A stretch of 64,000 nt of DNA from Anaeramoeba ignava. Its lineage: Eukaryota > Metamonada > Anaeramoebidae. The translations under genes were made by a program, and so were the position numbers. The stretch spans positions 1-64,000 of the forward strand of contig JAPDFW010000082.1 in assembly GCA_028826165.1 (NCBI GenBank). The letters run 5' to 3'. The notes under the pieces were generated by a model. That model saw nothing but the letters and a program-made list of their open reading frames with translations, made no database searches and was not told the DNA's origin. This document shows positions 1 through 12,123 of this stretch, piece after piece. Position 1 is the stretch's first letter; the number at the start of each line of letters is the position of its first letter.

Positions 1-3000
1 TGTTGGTGAAATTATATAAACTTCCTTTTAAAACATTCATCCATGAAATTGGGAAATTTCTGAATAATTGAAGAACCCAAGTTTTAGGAATTTCATGTTG
101 AGATGAAAACATTGTTCCATCAACAACAACAATAAAAGGTTGTGTTTCTTTTGCGAAATAACTTTCAAAATTTTTGAAAATATGATAAACCAGAATTCCC
201 ATATCATCTGATTGTTGAATTCTTCTTGGAATAAAATAAAAACAAGTTCTCCTTTTTGATTTTCCTTCTTGAAAAACATTTTCAAATCTTGAAGTATTTT
301 TCCTTTCATTTGATTCATAAATTCTTTTAAATTTTCGGTTTCTTTTTGTATTTTCAGAAAGTGTTGAAGATTCTGTTAAAGATACATTTGATAATAAATT
401 TGGTGATGATTTTTGTTTATCATTTTCTTGTTTTTGTGGTTTTCCAAGTTCATTTAAAATTGAGAGGAATTTTTCACCAATTTTAGAAACATTTTGTTCT
501 TTTTGGTGTTGAAAATAAAGGGATAATTCTTCTATATTTGAGTATAAGAAGGAGTGAATAGTTGAGAAGTCTTGTGAGATTTCTTCTTTAGATATTTGGA
601 TTGAAGATGATAAAAGTGATTTATCTTTATCATCTTTTTGATTTTTTGATATTTGATCTTGATTTTCATTTTTTGATATTTGATTTTGATTTTCATTTTT
701 TGATATTTGATCTGGTGATTTTGGTTTTGGTGGTAATTTTGGTGATGTTGTTCTTTGTGGTGATGTTGTTCTTTGTGGTGATTTTGTTCTTGGTGGTGAT
801 GTTGTTTTTGGAGGTAATCTCGATCTTGGTGACGCTCTTTGAAATCCTGTTCTTGTTGTTGTTCTTGATGTTCTTGTTGCTCTTGGTGATATTCCTGTTG
901 ATATTATTGATGTTGTTCTTGATGATAATTGTGCATTTCTTGATCTTGCTCTTGGTATTCTTGATTGAATATTATCTTGTCTTTTTGTTTCTTGTTGTTC
1001 TGTTTCATTTTCTGTTTTTGTTCTTGGAATTCTTCCTCTTGGGAATCGAGGTCTTGTTGTTATTTTTGGTGATTTTTCATTTTCATTTTCATTTTCATTT
1101 TCATCTAAATTAATTGGTGACATTCTTTGTTTTGTTGGTGATTTAACTTGTGGTTGTTCTGTTTTTTGAATAGAATCATTCATAACATTTGAATTATTTT
1201 CAATTTTTTCAACTTTTTCATTAATTGATAGTTGAGTTATTTTTGTAATAAAATCTTCAATTTTCTCTTTATTTGATTCAATAAAAGTATTCAAAGGAAT
1301 CATATATTCTTCTTTTTTACCAAAAAGAACATTATTAGCTAAATTTTGAATAGTTTTTGTGATTAAAATCAATGCTCTTCTAACATCAGGTGAAATTCTA
1401 TCAGAAACAATATCAAAATTATCTGGTGAAATGATAACTGGACATAAAAATCTAAGAAAGAAAAATCCAGCAACTGTTATTCTTATATATTCAGGAAATC
1501 TTTCTCCAACACTTGATGATAAATAACTTGAAAGATATAAAATGGGTTTTGGAATCATTTCCACAGAATTAAGAATTTTATCAAGAAATTGTTGAGTGAA
1601 ATTTTGGAGATTGACAAGATTTGAATTGATATCTTCACCTTCTTTTAAAAGTGCTTTATTAATTTCAATTGTTTTATGATTGATAGTTAATTCATTAGTT
1701 AAATTCTTGACTAAATCTGAAAGAAGATTCTTTAAATACTCCAATCCAACCATATTTGAATAAACACCAAGCATTTTACTTGCAAATGAGTTTCTTCTGA
1801 AAAGCATTTGCGGTTGATCTTGAGGAGTACCTATAACTTCGTCTTGGATAGACCATTTCAAAAGTCTAATTGCTGTTCCATTATATTCATTTATTCTAAC
1901 AAGTAATTTTGAGATTAAATCTGATTCTGTCACTTTTGTAATTGAAAATATTGCTTTTGTAACAACCAAATCATCTGAAAGAATCATATCAATAATATTT
2001 TTATATTTATCTTGAACAGTTTCTTTCAAACTTCCAAATTCTGTTCCTTGTTTTAAAATGATAGTTAAAACTTCCAAAAAAGAAGCTCTTGATTCAATAT
2101 CAGCAGAATATCCCATTGGTAATGCATGTCTTAATCCAACGCTAACATTTGAATGTATCATATTTGATACAGCCATTGTTGTGTGTTGATATAATTTTTT
2201 GGCATCTTCATCCAAAAGTTTTTTTTTCTGAAGTCTTGATAACATTGTTGAAAAGAAAAGGAAATATTGAGAAAATAGTTTTGATTTCTGTTCCAAAATT
2301 TCATCTCCAGTTTGTTGTTGTTTTACTTCAACTGCTCGATATTTTTGAAGAACTAATTTTTCTAATAAAGTCTCTACAACTCTCATTGCAGTAATATCAA
2401 GTTCTCTTTTCATTCTTGATAATTCAGTGTTGTATTCAAGAGAATCTTTTGAATAAAATTGAAGTTTTGAAGATATTTTTTTGTTTTCATCTAAATCAAT
2501 AATAAAATGTAATAAAATTAATATAAATATAAAATTAATAATAAAATTAAAATATATTCACCATTTGTTTGTTGTGATAAAATATTTGAATTGATTTGAT
2601 TGATTTCATTCATAGAATTATTTGATGTTTTATCTTTGTTTGAATCTGATCCATCTTGATAAATTGAAAACCATTCCATAATTTTTTCAACAAGTTCATT
2701 ACGGAATTTAGTTTCATTTCTAAAAAGTAAACTTCCTCTTCTTTTAATCATTAATTCAACAAGTTGACAGAGTTTACATTTAATTCTTAGAGTTTTAGAA
2801 TCAACAGTGATATAAGATAAATAATGAACAATAGAAATAACTAAAGACTCCAAATCAATAGTAGAAAAATCATCCAATTCAAAAGGTTGATCCAATATTT
2901 GTTTTATTAATGAAATGACTTGATCAATAAACAAAGTTGCCTTTTCACTTGAAATTACATTTCCATCTTTCATAATATTATTATTGATTTTTTCAACAAT

Positions 3001-6000
3001 TTTTTCAAAAAGAAGATGATAAACTGCTGGTGAAATGCAAGATATTGTTTGGATAATAATTTCCTTGATATAATCAACATCGCAAATAATAAGATCAAGC
3101 ACTTTTTCAATAAAAGAATCAACCATCATTTTTCCTTTTTGTTGAGATTCTTTTGAGCTTTCTGGAATTTTTTTGGCAACAGCAGCCAAACTGCATAAAA
3201 ATCCTGTGTAATTATTCCATTCAATTTTGGTTCTATTTAAATCAGCATCAGAAAACTCTTTTGATGAAGTTGTTTGTGTTGATCCCTTTTGTTTTGACTT
3301 GATTTTACTGATATTTTCATTTATTGTTGATTCAAGATTTGAAGTGATAATATTAGTTGCATATTCCCATCTTTCATATATCTTTTTCCAAGCAGGCATA
3401 TTACCGAATGTTGCGATATCAATTCTTCTAAATAACGAATGAATTGCTTTTTGTTGAGCAATACGACCTGTTTTTAATTGTCCAAGTTGAGATAATTGTT
3501 TGTATTCATTGTATAAAGCTCCAATAGTATTATTTGAATGTTCTAAATTTCCAATTATTTTCACTTCTTCACATAAAAAATCAAAACATTGAGCTGCTTG
3601 AGAACAAACATTAGGATCTGAATTGCAGAGCAGAATAAGCAATGCAATTTCGATTTGTGTATTTGAATTGAAGTGTTGGCGAATCACATTTTCTGGAATT
3701 TGACTAAAAGAAAAACTTTGATTTGCAAGTAAAAACTCATTTCTCTTGCGAAGTAAATAGTGCAATAAATCAAGAAGAAGATTTGTATGTTCTTGTGAAA
3801 TTTCAATTGATTCAACAATTAAATTTCCAATCGAAAAGAAAATAATTGATCCAATTTCATAAAATCCACGAATAATATCATCAGGACACCATTTAACAAT
3901 ATATTCAGGAATAAAAAGATTGCGAATTGCAAGGTTTGCTGAATATGTGATTTCATTACTGAAGGAATCATCGAGAAAACTGGTTAATAATTTGAACATT
4001 TGTTTAGCTTCCGTTTTCATTTTTTTGAATTGAATATTTTGATCCTGATTTTCATCAAATGGATAATATAAAAAGAAGGAAGGATCAAACGAGAATAATT
4101 TGATAATTTCATTGATTGAATCGATTCTTAGTTGAGCAATAATAAGTTGTTCTTTTTCTTTTTTTTTAATAGTTGGTGAATTTAATAAATTTGAAATATT
4201 TTTTGGTTTTCCTAAATTTAATTGATTAGATTGTATTTCTCGAATGTTTGCAATATTTTCTTTGAATAAATTTTTAATAAAAGATGCAATTGAATAAGCT
4301 CCTGAAATTGTTGGATTCCAAGGAAGTGGTTCTTCTTGTGAAATTATTCTTAATGCTTTTGTTAGTGAATATTTTAAAGAGAGTGGAGCATTTTCATCTT
4401 TACAATTATCGAATGAATCTCTTGGATTAATTTTGAATGAAGCAATTAAATATTGAGCAATAATTTCGAGGTCTTGATAAGGTTTACTTTGGTCCAATAA
4501 TTTTTTCTATAATTTTAATTTAATTTTAATTTTAATTTTAATTTTAATTTTAATTTTAATTTTGATTTTGATTTTGATTTTAAATTTTAATTTAATTTTA
4601 ATTTTGATTTTAATTTTAATTTTAATTTTAATTTTAATTTTAATTTTAATTTTAATTTTAATTTTGATTTTGATTTTGATTTTTGATTTTTGATTTTAAT
4701 TTTGATTTTAATTTTAATTTTAATTTTAATTTTAATTTTAATTTTTAATTTTAATTTTAATTTTAATTTTAATTTTAATTTTAATTTTAATTTTAATTTT
4801 AATTTTAATTTTAATTTTGATTTTAATTTTAATTTTAATTGTTTAAAATATTCTACATTTAAATCAGGTCTAATAATTGGAACAAGATATCTTAAACCAG
4901 AAATATCTGCTTTAGAAACATATGTAGAAGCTTGACAAAAATCAACTAAACATCTAGCAGCCATATCGGATATTTCACCTTTTAATTTAAGAGAAGATTG
5001 TAATTCATTAAAAAATATTCCTTTTGAACTTGATAAAGCTTGTTTATCTCCCATTGTAAGTGAAATTAAAATATCAGGACATAAAATTAATAACATTGTT
5101 TCTGTTGGCCAAAATAAATGACTTTCTTTTTTTAATTCTTGTCCATGTTTTTGAAAATAATCAAATAAAGTATCTGGATTTCCTTCCATTGTTTTTTTGG
5201 ATTGTGATAATTCTGTAAATTGTGATGGTCGATGATTAATCCAATTCCATATTCCTGATTTTTAAATAAATTTTTAAATAAATAATTTTAAAAATAAATT
5301 TTTAAATAAATTATTAAATAAATTATTAAATAAATTTTTAAATAAATTTTTAAATAAATTTTTAAATAAATTTTTAAATAAATTTTTAAATAAATTTCTA
5401 AATAAATTTTTAAATAAATTATTAAATCGATTATTAAATAAATTATTAAATAAATTATTAAATAAATTATTAAATAAATTATTAAATAAATTATTAAATA
5501 AATTATTAAATAAATTTTTAAATAAATTATTAAATAAATTATTAAATAAATTTTTAAATAAATTTTTAAATAAATTATTAAATAAATTTTTAAATAAATT
5601 AACTAACTTTTTAAAACTTCTGAAATTAATTTTGTGTGATTTTTTGGAAATAAGTAAAATATTGATTTAAAAACACGAAATAATTCTGATAATTTTATAT
5701 TATCATAATCAAGATATTTAATTAAATTTAATTTTCGAATTTGAACATCTTCATTTCCTGATTTAATTTTTGTAAATGCTTCAATAACTTGATTAAAAAT
5801 TTGTATATAATTTATATGAGAAACTCTTCTAATAAGTTTTTCAAAATATTCTGTAAACATATTTGAATAAGAACCATGTTCAAATTCAAAATTAACATTT
5901 ATTAATAAAAGAACAAATCTAAATGCTAAATAATCATTTGATTTTGATTTTTAAGATTTTCAATTTCTTGATCACTCTAAATTATTTTAAATTTTAATTT

Positions 6001-6720
6001 TAATTTTAATTTTAATTTTAATTTTAATTTTAATTTTATTTTGATTTAAATTTTAATTTTAATTTGAATTTTTAATTTTAATTTTAATTTTAATTTTAAT
6101 TTAATTTTAATTTTTAATTTGAATTTTAATTTTAATTTTAATTTTAATTTTAATTTTAAATTTTAATTTTAATTTTAATTTTAATTTTAATTTTAATTTT
6201 AATTTTAATTTGAATTTTAATTTTAATTTAAATTTTAATTTTAATTTTAATTTTAATTTTAATTTTAATTTTAATTTTAATTTTAATTTTAATTTTAATT
6301 TTAATTTTAATTTTTAATTTTAATTTTAATTTTAATTTTAATTTTAATTTTGATTTTAATTTTAATTTTAATTTTATAAATGAATTTTTCAATAAAAACA
6401 AATACTAATTGATAAGAATTTTTAAAGATTGAAACATTAATTCAAAAATAATTAAAAAAGAACGTTGAACTTGAATTAATTTATGACTTTCCAAATCAGT
6501 ATTTTTAAAGAAATATCATCAAGTAAATTAGTTAAAACTTTAAAAACTGAATTAAATCTTGTTAAAGATAAAGAAACAAGTAAATCATTTTCCATTTGAA
6601 GTGAATTATTTATAAATTCTTTTGGAATAAAAACTGAATAAGTTTCTGAAAATTCTATTTTTATGTGGAAGAAGTGATAATATTCTTGTGCCTATATTTG
6701 TTAATGTATCTTCTTCATTC
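1..6720 (-). CDS. NF1: Neurofibromin-like RasGAP (3' end outside window)
   Basis: Likely stimulates GTP hydrolysis by Ras at membranes. Exons read on the minus strand: 6720-6406, 5976-5608, 5254-4857, 4506-2562 and 2490 to beyond 1; the junctions use GT-AG and phases agree at the last three. The last exon carries the GAP domain. The arginine finger lies in LFRRNSFASK (about 1775-1805) and the FLRF signature in FFFLRFLCPVIISPDN (about 1430-1475). A Ser/Thr/Pro/Arg-rich linker with SPQRTT repeats follows (about 700-1120). A CRAL-TRIO-like segment (CFYFIPRRIQQSDD, then FIVVVDGTMF) runs off the edge. The region before the GAP domain (GLRHALPMGYSAD, ILKQGTEF) also resembles neurofibromin. GAP followed by CRAL-TRIO separates neurofibromin from other RasGAPs. 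Exons 1 and 2 need single-base A-run corrections (near 6670, 6505 and 5955) to stay open, probably assembly errors. ATG 6720 is the first in-frame start and follows a TTTCATTTT block. Confidence 0.85.
4507..4856. repeat. Intron of the RasGAP gene filled with TTTTAA repeat
   Basis: The intron (donor GTAGAATAT, acceptor AATTATAG in gene sense) is almost entirely a 6-bp TTTTAA repeat with occasional TTTTGA units, T-rich on the plus strand. Removing it joins RPDLN to KKLLDQSK in phase 0. The apparent Lys/Leu-rich or Phe/Asn-rich reading frames across it are artefacts. Confidence 0.8.
5255..5607. repeat. Intron of the RasGAP gene filled with a 12-bp repeat
   Basis: TAAATAAATTTT and TAAATAAATTAT units alternate over about 340 bp. 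In gene sense the donor is GTTAGTTAA and the acceptor AAAAATCAG; the phase (1) is consistent with flanking exons. Confidence 0.8.
5977..6405. repeat. First intron of the RasGAP gene, TTTTAA repeat
   Basis: TTTTAA hexamers run from about 5985 to 6375, then ATAAATGAATTTTT at 6376. In gene sense the donor is GTATTTGTTTTT and the acceptor AATTTAG. The repeat is again T-rich on the plus strand although the gene is on the minus strand. Confidence 0.75.
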
Positions 6721-7560
6721 ATTTTGTTTTTTTTAAATAAAAATTAAAAGAAAAAAATTGAAAGAAAAAAATGAAAAATTTTTGCTTTTTAAATAAAAAT
6801 TAAAAATTATATTTTTAAAAAATTGAAAAATAAAAATAAAAAATTTTCAATTTTTTAAATTTTTAATTAAATTATATTTTGATTTAGAAAATTAATTAAA
6901 ATTTTTGATTAAAATTTTAATATTTATATTTTAAAAAGAAATTAAATTAAATATTAATTTAAATTCAAATCAATTTTTAATAAATTTAATTTTAATATAA
7001 TTTAGAAAATTAAAATTTATTTTATTAAATTTTTTTTTATTTTAAAAAGAAATTAAATTAAAATTAATTTAAATCAAAAATTTTTTAAATTTAATTAAAA
7101 TTTATATTTTTAATAATTTAAATTCTTAATTATATTTTTAATAAAAAATAGGGAATAAATTAAAATATTAATTCAAATCAATTATCAATTTTTAATAAAT
7201 TTAATTAAATTATTTATTAAATTTTTATTTAGAAAAAATTAATTTATTTAAAATTTTATATTTTTAAAAATTATATTTTTTAATTTAAAATCAATTATAT
7301 TTTTAAAAATAAATTAAATTAATTTTTATTTAGAAATTCAAATCAATTATTCAATTTTTAATAAAATTTATTTCAAAAATTAAATTAAATTATTCAAATC
7401 TATTTTTTTTTTAAAAAATTATTTATTAAATTTTATTTATAATTTATTTATATTCTTAATTATATTTTTTAATAAAATCTATATTTTAAAAAAGGATTTA
7501 AATGTGGAATGTGGATTTTATTTAATTTTTTTCTTTCAATTTTGCTTTTCTTTTCTTTTC
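6721..7560. other. AT-only intergenic DNA
   Basis: Between the RasGAP start and the first Rho gene. The first 70 bp next to ATG 6720 contain the pyrimidine/TTTCATTTT leader of the RasGAP gene. The rest is A/T mixture with loose repeats of ATTAAATTAA type and no clear period; I see no gene in it. Confidence 0.6.
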
Positions 7561-8214
7561 TTATTTTTTCTTCTTTTGTTCCTCTTTTTTCTTCTTTTGT
7601 TCTTCTTTTTGTTTTTGTTTTAATTTTGCTTTTTCTTCTTTTTCTTTCTTCTTTTTTAATTGTATATAATATTTTGGATTTCTAGATACTCTAACTGCTT
7701 CTTGAAAAACTTCTTTTAAATTTTGTTGTTTTCTTGCAGAACATTCAATATAATTAAAAGCATTAATTTCTTTAGCCATTTCCAATCCTTGTTGATAAGT
7801 AATTGGAGATAAACCTTTTTCTTCCAATATCATAATTGTATCTTGATCATCTCTCAAATCTAATTTAAGTCCAACAAGAATAAATGGGATATCTGGGCAA
7901 AAGCGTTTAATTTCAGGAATCCATTTATCTCTTACACTTTCAAAAGAAGAAGGAGAAATTAATGAAAAACAAATCAAAAAAACATCTGTTTGTGGATAAG
8001 ATAAAGGTCTCAATCTATCATAATCTTCTTGACCTCCTGTATCCCATAAACCTAAATTGATTGGTTTTCCATCTACCATTATATTTGCTGAATAATTATC
8101 AAAAACTGTTGGAATATATTCTTTTGGATATTGACCATTTGTTGTATAACTAATCAACAATGATATTTTTCCAATTCTTCCATCTCCAACAACAACACAT
8201 TTAATTGATTGCAT
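7561..8214 (-). CDS. Rac-like GTPase with altered P-loop and Lys-rich tail
   Basis: A 217-residue Rho/Rac protein, closest in style to Rac/Cdc42 (switch [38 protein letters not shown]). The P-loop reads GDGRIGKIS: Lys16 is kept but the Mg-coordinating Thr17 of Rac is Ile, and Ala13 is Arg. The G3 motif is DTGGQ (Ala59Gly) with Gln61 kept. G4 is LKLD instead of TKLD. There is no CaaX box; the last 40 residues are Lys/Glu/Gln-rich, so any membrane binding would be electrostatic. In Rac, Thr17 mutants bind nucleotide poorly and trap GEFs, so this may be a weak or dominant-negative type GTPase. The leader just upstream is shared with the paralogue at 12024. Confidence 0.85.
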   Translation of the reverse strand: MQSIKCVVVGDGRIGKISLLISYTTNGQYPKEYIPTVFDNYSANIMVDGKPINLGLWDTGGQEDYDRLRPLSYPQTDVFLICFSLISPSSFESVRDKWIPEIKRFCPDIPFILVGLKLDLRDDQDTIMILEEKGLSPITYQQGLEMAKEINAFNYIECSARKQQNLKEVFQEAVRVSRNPKYYIQLKKKKEKEEKAKLKQKQKEEQKKKKEEQKKKK

Positions 8215-8270
8215 TTCTGTTTTTGGATTTTAAAAAAAAAATAAATTGAACAAGCAAAATAAAAATAAAA
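8215..8270 (-). promoter_or_regulatory. Duplicated leader of Rho genes
   Basis: Plus-strand text 8215-8268 is identical over about 54 bp to 12025-12078, upstream of another Rho paralogue. In gene sense it ends AAATCCAAAAACAGAAATG. The paralogue at 9761 shares only the last 20 or so bases. The copies therefore duplicated together with their promoter and 5' leader. Confidence 0.6.
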
Positions 8271-8390
8271 ATAAAAACAAAAGAAAAATTAAAAATTTGT
8301 TTTTCTTTTTTCCTTTTTCTTTTTTCCTTTTTTTAAAACAAAAAAAAATCGGAAAAAAAATTTTAATAAAAAATTAATCAAAAAAAAAAA

Positions 8391-9761
8391 TTATTTTTGA
8401 TTTTTTGAAATTTCTTGTAAAATTGTTTGAAAAGATTTTGTGGTTTCCAAAGAATTTTCTAAATATTTAATAAATTGATTTTCTTTTGCAAATCCAAATC
8501 CTTCTTCATAACTAATTGGTTTGATTTTGTTTTGTTTTAATGCTTCAATTATTATTGGATTATTTCTTTTTTCAAGTTCATTTCCAATAAGAATAATTGG
8601 AATATTTGGGAAATTTTGTTTAATTTCAGGAATAAATTTTGATTTAATATTTTCAAAAGAAGAAGGAGAAATTAATGAAAAACAAATTAAAAAAATATCT
8701 GCATCAGAATAATATACATGTCTAATTCCATCATAATCTATTTTATCAGATGTATCTTGGATTATTATCCCAAATTCTTTTCCTTCAAATTCAATTTTTT
8801 TTCGATAAATCTCAAAAGGTTTTGGAATGAAATCTTTTGGAATTTTCTTATCAATTAATCCAAATATTAATTCAGTTTTTTTGGAATTTTCATCTCCAAT
8901 AAAAACAAATTTCAGTTTGATAATTTTCTGTTTTTTTTTCTTTATCTCTTTTTCTTTATCTTTTTGCGTTGATCTATCTTCTTGTTTTTGTTTTTCATTT
9001 TGGTATTTTATCAAATCAAGATCTTTTTCATATTTTATTTTTGGAATTTTTAATTTGTTCCGATTTTTTGGTCTAATTTCTTTTTTTTTGTTTGTTTCTT
9101 TTTGTTTATTTTTCTTTTTTTTCTTCTCCAGTTTCTTTAATCTTTTTTCTTGTGCTTCTTTTTCTTTCTTGAGTTTTTTTTGTTCTTGTTTCTTCAATTT
9201 TTCAATTTGTTTTTGTGATTTATTTCCATAAAGAACTGCTCTAACTGCTTCATCAAAAACTGTTTTTAAATTTTTTTGAGTTAAAGCAGAACATTCCCAA
9301 TATGTAACAGCTTTAATTTCTTCAGCCATTCCCATTCCTTGTTGGTAACTAATTGGAGATAAACCTTTTTCTTCCAATTCCATAATTGTATCTTGATCAT
9401 CTCTCAAATCTAATTTAAGTCCAACAAGAACAAAAGGAACTTTTGGACAAAAATGTTGAATTTCAGGAATCCATTTATCTCTTACACTTTCAAAAGAAGA
9501 AGGAGAAATTAATGAAAAACAAATCAAAAAAACATCTGTTTGTGGATAAGATAAAGGTCTCAATCTATCAGAATCTTGTTGACCTGCTGTATCCCATAAA
9601 CCTAAATTGATTGGTTTTCCATCTACCATTATATTTGCTGAATAATTATCAAAAACTGTTGGAATATATTCTCCTGGAAATGCATTTGTTGTATAACTAA
9701 TTAACATTGCTCTTTTTCCAATTCCTCCATCTCCAACAACAACACATTTAAATGATTTCAT
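8391..9761 (-). CDS. Tandem Rho protein: Rac-like domain plus pseudo-Rho domain
   Basis: A 456-residue protein with two Rho folds. Domain 1 (about 1-178) is Rac-like, with P-loop GDGGIGKRA (Thr17 replaced by Arg), DTAGQQ and LKLD. A Lys/Glu/Gln-rich linker, probably coiled coil, spans about 180-280. Domain 2 (about 282-455) has lost all nucleotide motifs: P-loop [10 protein letters not shown]3 DTSDK, G4 NELE. It keeps the fold signature [18 protein letters not shown]. No CaaX box. Domain 2 is best read as a pseudoGTPase used for binding. Neighbours on both sides are paralogues in the same direction, so the array arose by tandem duplication. Confidence 0.85.
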   Translation of the reverse strand: MKSFKCVVVGDGGIGKRAMLISYTTNAFPGEYIPTVFDNYSANIMVDGKPINLGLWDTAGQQDSDRLRPLSYPQTDVFLICFSLISPSSFESVRDKWIPEIQHFCPKVPFVLVGLKLDLRDDQDTIMELEEKGLSPISYQQGMGMAEEIKAVTYWECSALTQKNLKTVFDEAVRAVLYGNKSQKQIEKLKKQEQKKLKKEKEAQEKRLKKLEKKKKKNKQKETNKKKEIRPKNRNKLKIPKIKYEKDLDLIKYQNEKQKQEDRSTQKDKEKEIKKKKQKIIKLKFVFIGDENSKKTELIFGLIDKKIPKDFIPKPFEIYRKKIEFEGKEFGIIIQDTSDKIDYDGIRHVYYSDADIFLICFSLISPSSFENIKSKFIPEIKQNFPNIPIILIGNELEKRNNPIIIEALKQNKIKPISYEEGFGFAKENQFIKYLENSLETTKSFQTILQEISKNQK

Positions 9762-10051
9762 TTCTGTTTTTGGATTTTAAAAACGAAAAATTGAAAAGGA
9801 AAAAATAAAAAAAAAAAACAACCGGAAAAATTGACAAAAGAAAAAGAAAAGGAAAAATTTGGAAAAAATTTAATTTTTCTTTTTCCTTTTTCTTTTTATT
9901 ATTTTTTTAAAACAAAAATTTCGGAAAAATTTTTAATTTAAATTTTCTTAAAATCCAAAATCAAAAAAAAGAAAAAGAAGAAGAAATCAAAAATTATTTT
10001 TGATTTTTGATTTTTCTGTTTGATTATCTTAAAACTTAATCTAAAATTGTT

Positions 10052-12024
10052 TTAAAAAGATTTTTTGGTTTCCAAAGAATTTTCTAAATATTTAATAAAT
10101 TGATTTTCTTTTTCAATTTCAATTCCTTCTTCATAACTAATTGGTTTGATTTTGTTTTGTTTTAATACTTCAATTATTATTGGATTATTTCTTTTTTCAA
10201 GTTCATTTCCAATAAGAATAATTGGAATATTTGGGAAATTTTGTTTAATTTCAGGAATAAATTTTGATTTAACATTTTCAAAAGAAGAAGGAGAAATTAA
10301 TGAAAAACAAATTAAAAAAATATCTGCTTCAGAATAATATACATGTCTAATTCCATCATAATCTATTTTATCAGATGTATTTTGTAATATTATTTCAATT
10401 TCTTTTCCTTCAAATATAAAATCTGTTTGATAAATTCCAAAAGGTTTTATAATATCATCTTCTTTTGATATTTCTTTTCCAATTCCAAATATTAATTCAA
10501 ATATAAATTCATTTTTTTTAGAATTTTCATCTCCAATAAAAACAAATTTTGTTTTGATAATTTCTTTTTCATTTAATTCATTTTCATTTAATTCATTTAA
10601 TTCATTTTCATTTTGATTTTGATTTTGATTTTCATTTTCATTTTGATTTTGATATTGATTTATATTTTCATTTTGATTTTGATTTTGATTTTTGATTTTG
10701 ATTTTGATATTGATTTTCATTTTCATTTTCATTTTCATTTTGATTTTGGTTTTGATTTTGATTTTGATATTGATTTTGATTTTGATTTTGTTTTTATTTT
10801 GATTTGATTTTGATTTTGATTTTGATTTTGATTTTGATTTTCATTTTGATTTTGATTTTGATTTTGATATTGATTTTGATTTTGATTTTGATTTTGATTT
10901 TGATTTTGATTTTCATTTTGGTTTTGATTTTGATTTTGATTTTGATATTGATTTTGATTTTGATTTAGATTTTGATTTTCATTTTCATATTGATTTTGAT
11001 TTTGATTTTGATATTGATATTGATTTTGATTTTGATTTTGATTTTGATTTTGATTTTGATTTTGATTTTCATTTTGATATTGATTTTGATTTTGATTTTC
11101 ATTTTGATTTTGATTTTGATTTTGATTTTGATTTTGATATTGATTTTGATTTTGATTTTGATTTTGATTTTGATTTTGATTTTGATTTTGATTTTGATAT
11201 TGTTTTTGATTTTGTTTTTGATATTTTATTTTTGGAATTTTTAATTTTTTCTGATTTTTTCTTTCCAATTTTTGGATTATTTCATATTTTTCTTTTGGAA
11301 TTTTTGATTTTGTTCGATTTTTTATTTTCAATTTCTTTTCTTTTTCTAATTTCTTTAATTCTTCTTTTTGATTTTTTTCTTCTTTTTCTAATTTCTTTTG
11401 TTCTTCTTTCTTTTTTTTCAATTCTTCATCTCTTTCCAATTTTTCTTGTTTCATTTTCAATTTTTTTTCTTTTTTGGATAATTTTATTGGATAAAGAACT
11501 GCTCTAATTGCTTCATCAAAAACTGTTTTTAAATTTTTTTGAGTTAAAGCAGAACATTCAATATATTTAACAGCTTTAATTTCTTTAGCCATTCCCAATC
11601 CTTGTTGATAACTAATTGGAGATAAACCTTTTTCTTCCAATTTCATAATTGTTTCTTGATCATCTCTCAAATCTAATTTAAGTCCAACAAGAATAAATGG
11701 AATATTTGAGCAATGGTAATGAATTTCAGGAATCCATTTATCTTTAACACTTTCAAAAGAAGAAGGAGAAATTAATGAAAAACAAATCAAAAAAACATCT
11801 GTTTGTGGATAAGATAAAGGTCTCAATCTATCATAATCTTGTTGACCTGCTGTATCCCATAAACCTAAATTGATTGGCTCTCCATCTACCATTACATTTG
11901 CTGAATAATTATCAAAAACTGTTGGAACATATTCTCCTGGAAATGCATTTGTTGTATAACTAATTAAAAATGATATTTTTCCAATTCCTCCATCTCCAAC
12001 AAGAACACATTTAATTGATTTCAT
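10052..12024 (-). CDS. Tandem Rho/pseudo-Rho protein with long NQ repeat
   Basis: Two open stretches overlap by 4 bp (12024-10735 and 10738-10052) and together match the domain order of the neighbour at 9761. Domain 1 is Rac-like ([19 protein letters not shown]; Thr17 replaced by Ile). A Lys/Glu coiled-coil segment and about 130 residues of Asn-Gln repeat (AATCAA units) follow. Domain 2 is a pseudo-Rho fold ([36 protein letters not shown]). The frame switches inside the repeat near 10790, where one hexamer is imperfect; a slippage indel or assembly error is the simplest reading. The 3' end is one T away from an ending KTILD like the paralogue, so it may also be shifted. If the breaks are real, the gene makes only the first domain. 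Confidence 0.75.
10800..11220. repeat. Coding hexamer repeat (Asn-Gln)
   Basis: TTTTGA hexamers on the plus strand, read as AATCAA (Asn-Gln) by the minus-strand Rho gene, with CATATT/CATTTT variants giving Tyr and Glu. More than 60 units. The frame is lost at its 3' side near 10790. Confidence 0.8.
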
Positions 12025-12080
12025 TTCTGTTTTTGGATTTTAAAAAAAAAATAAATTGAACAAGCAAAATAAAAATAAAA
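12025..12080 (-). promoter_or_regulatory. Duplicated leader of Rho genes (second copy)
   Basis: Matches 8215-8268 base for base on the plus strand, then diverges into AAAATG repeats. It lies directly before ATG 12024. Confidence 0.6.
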
Positions 12081-12123
12081 ATGAAAATGAAAATGAAAAT
12101 TAAAATGAAAATTTTTTTTGGAT

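Noticed and set aside
601-1113. Plus-strand hydrophobic frame of 170 residues
   Set aside because: Antisense shadow of the Ser/Thr/Pro/Arg-rich linker of the RasGAP.
5955-6670. Programmed ribosomal frameshifting in the RasGAP gene
   Set aside because: Three separate sites, each in an A run, no shared slippery heptamer or stem; homopolymer errors are simpler.
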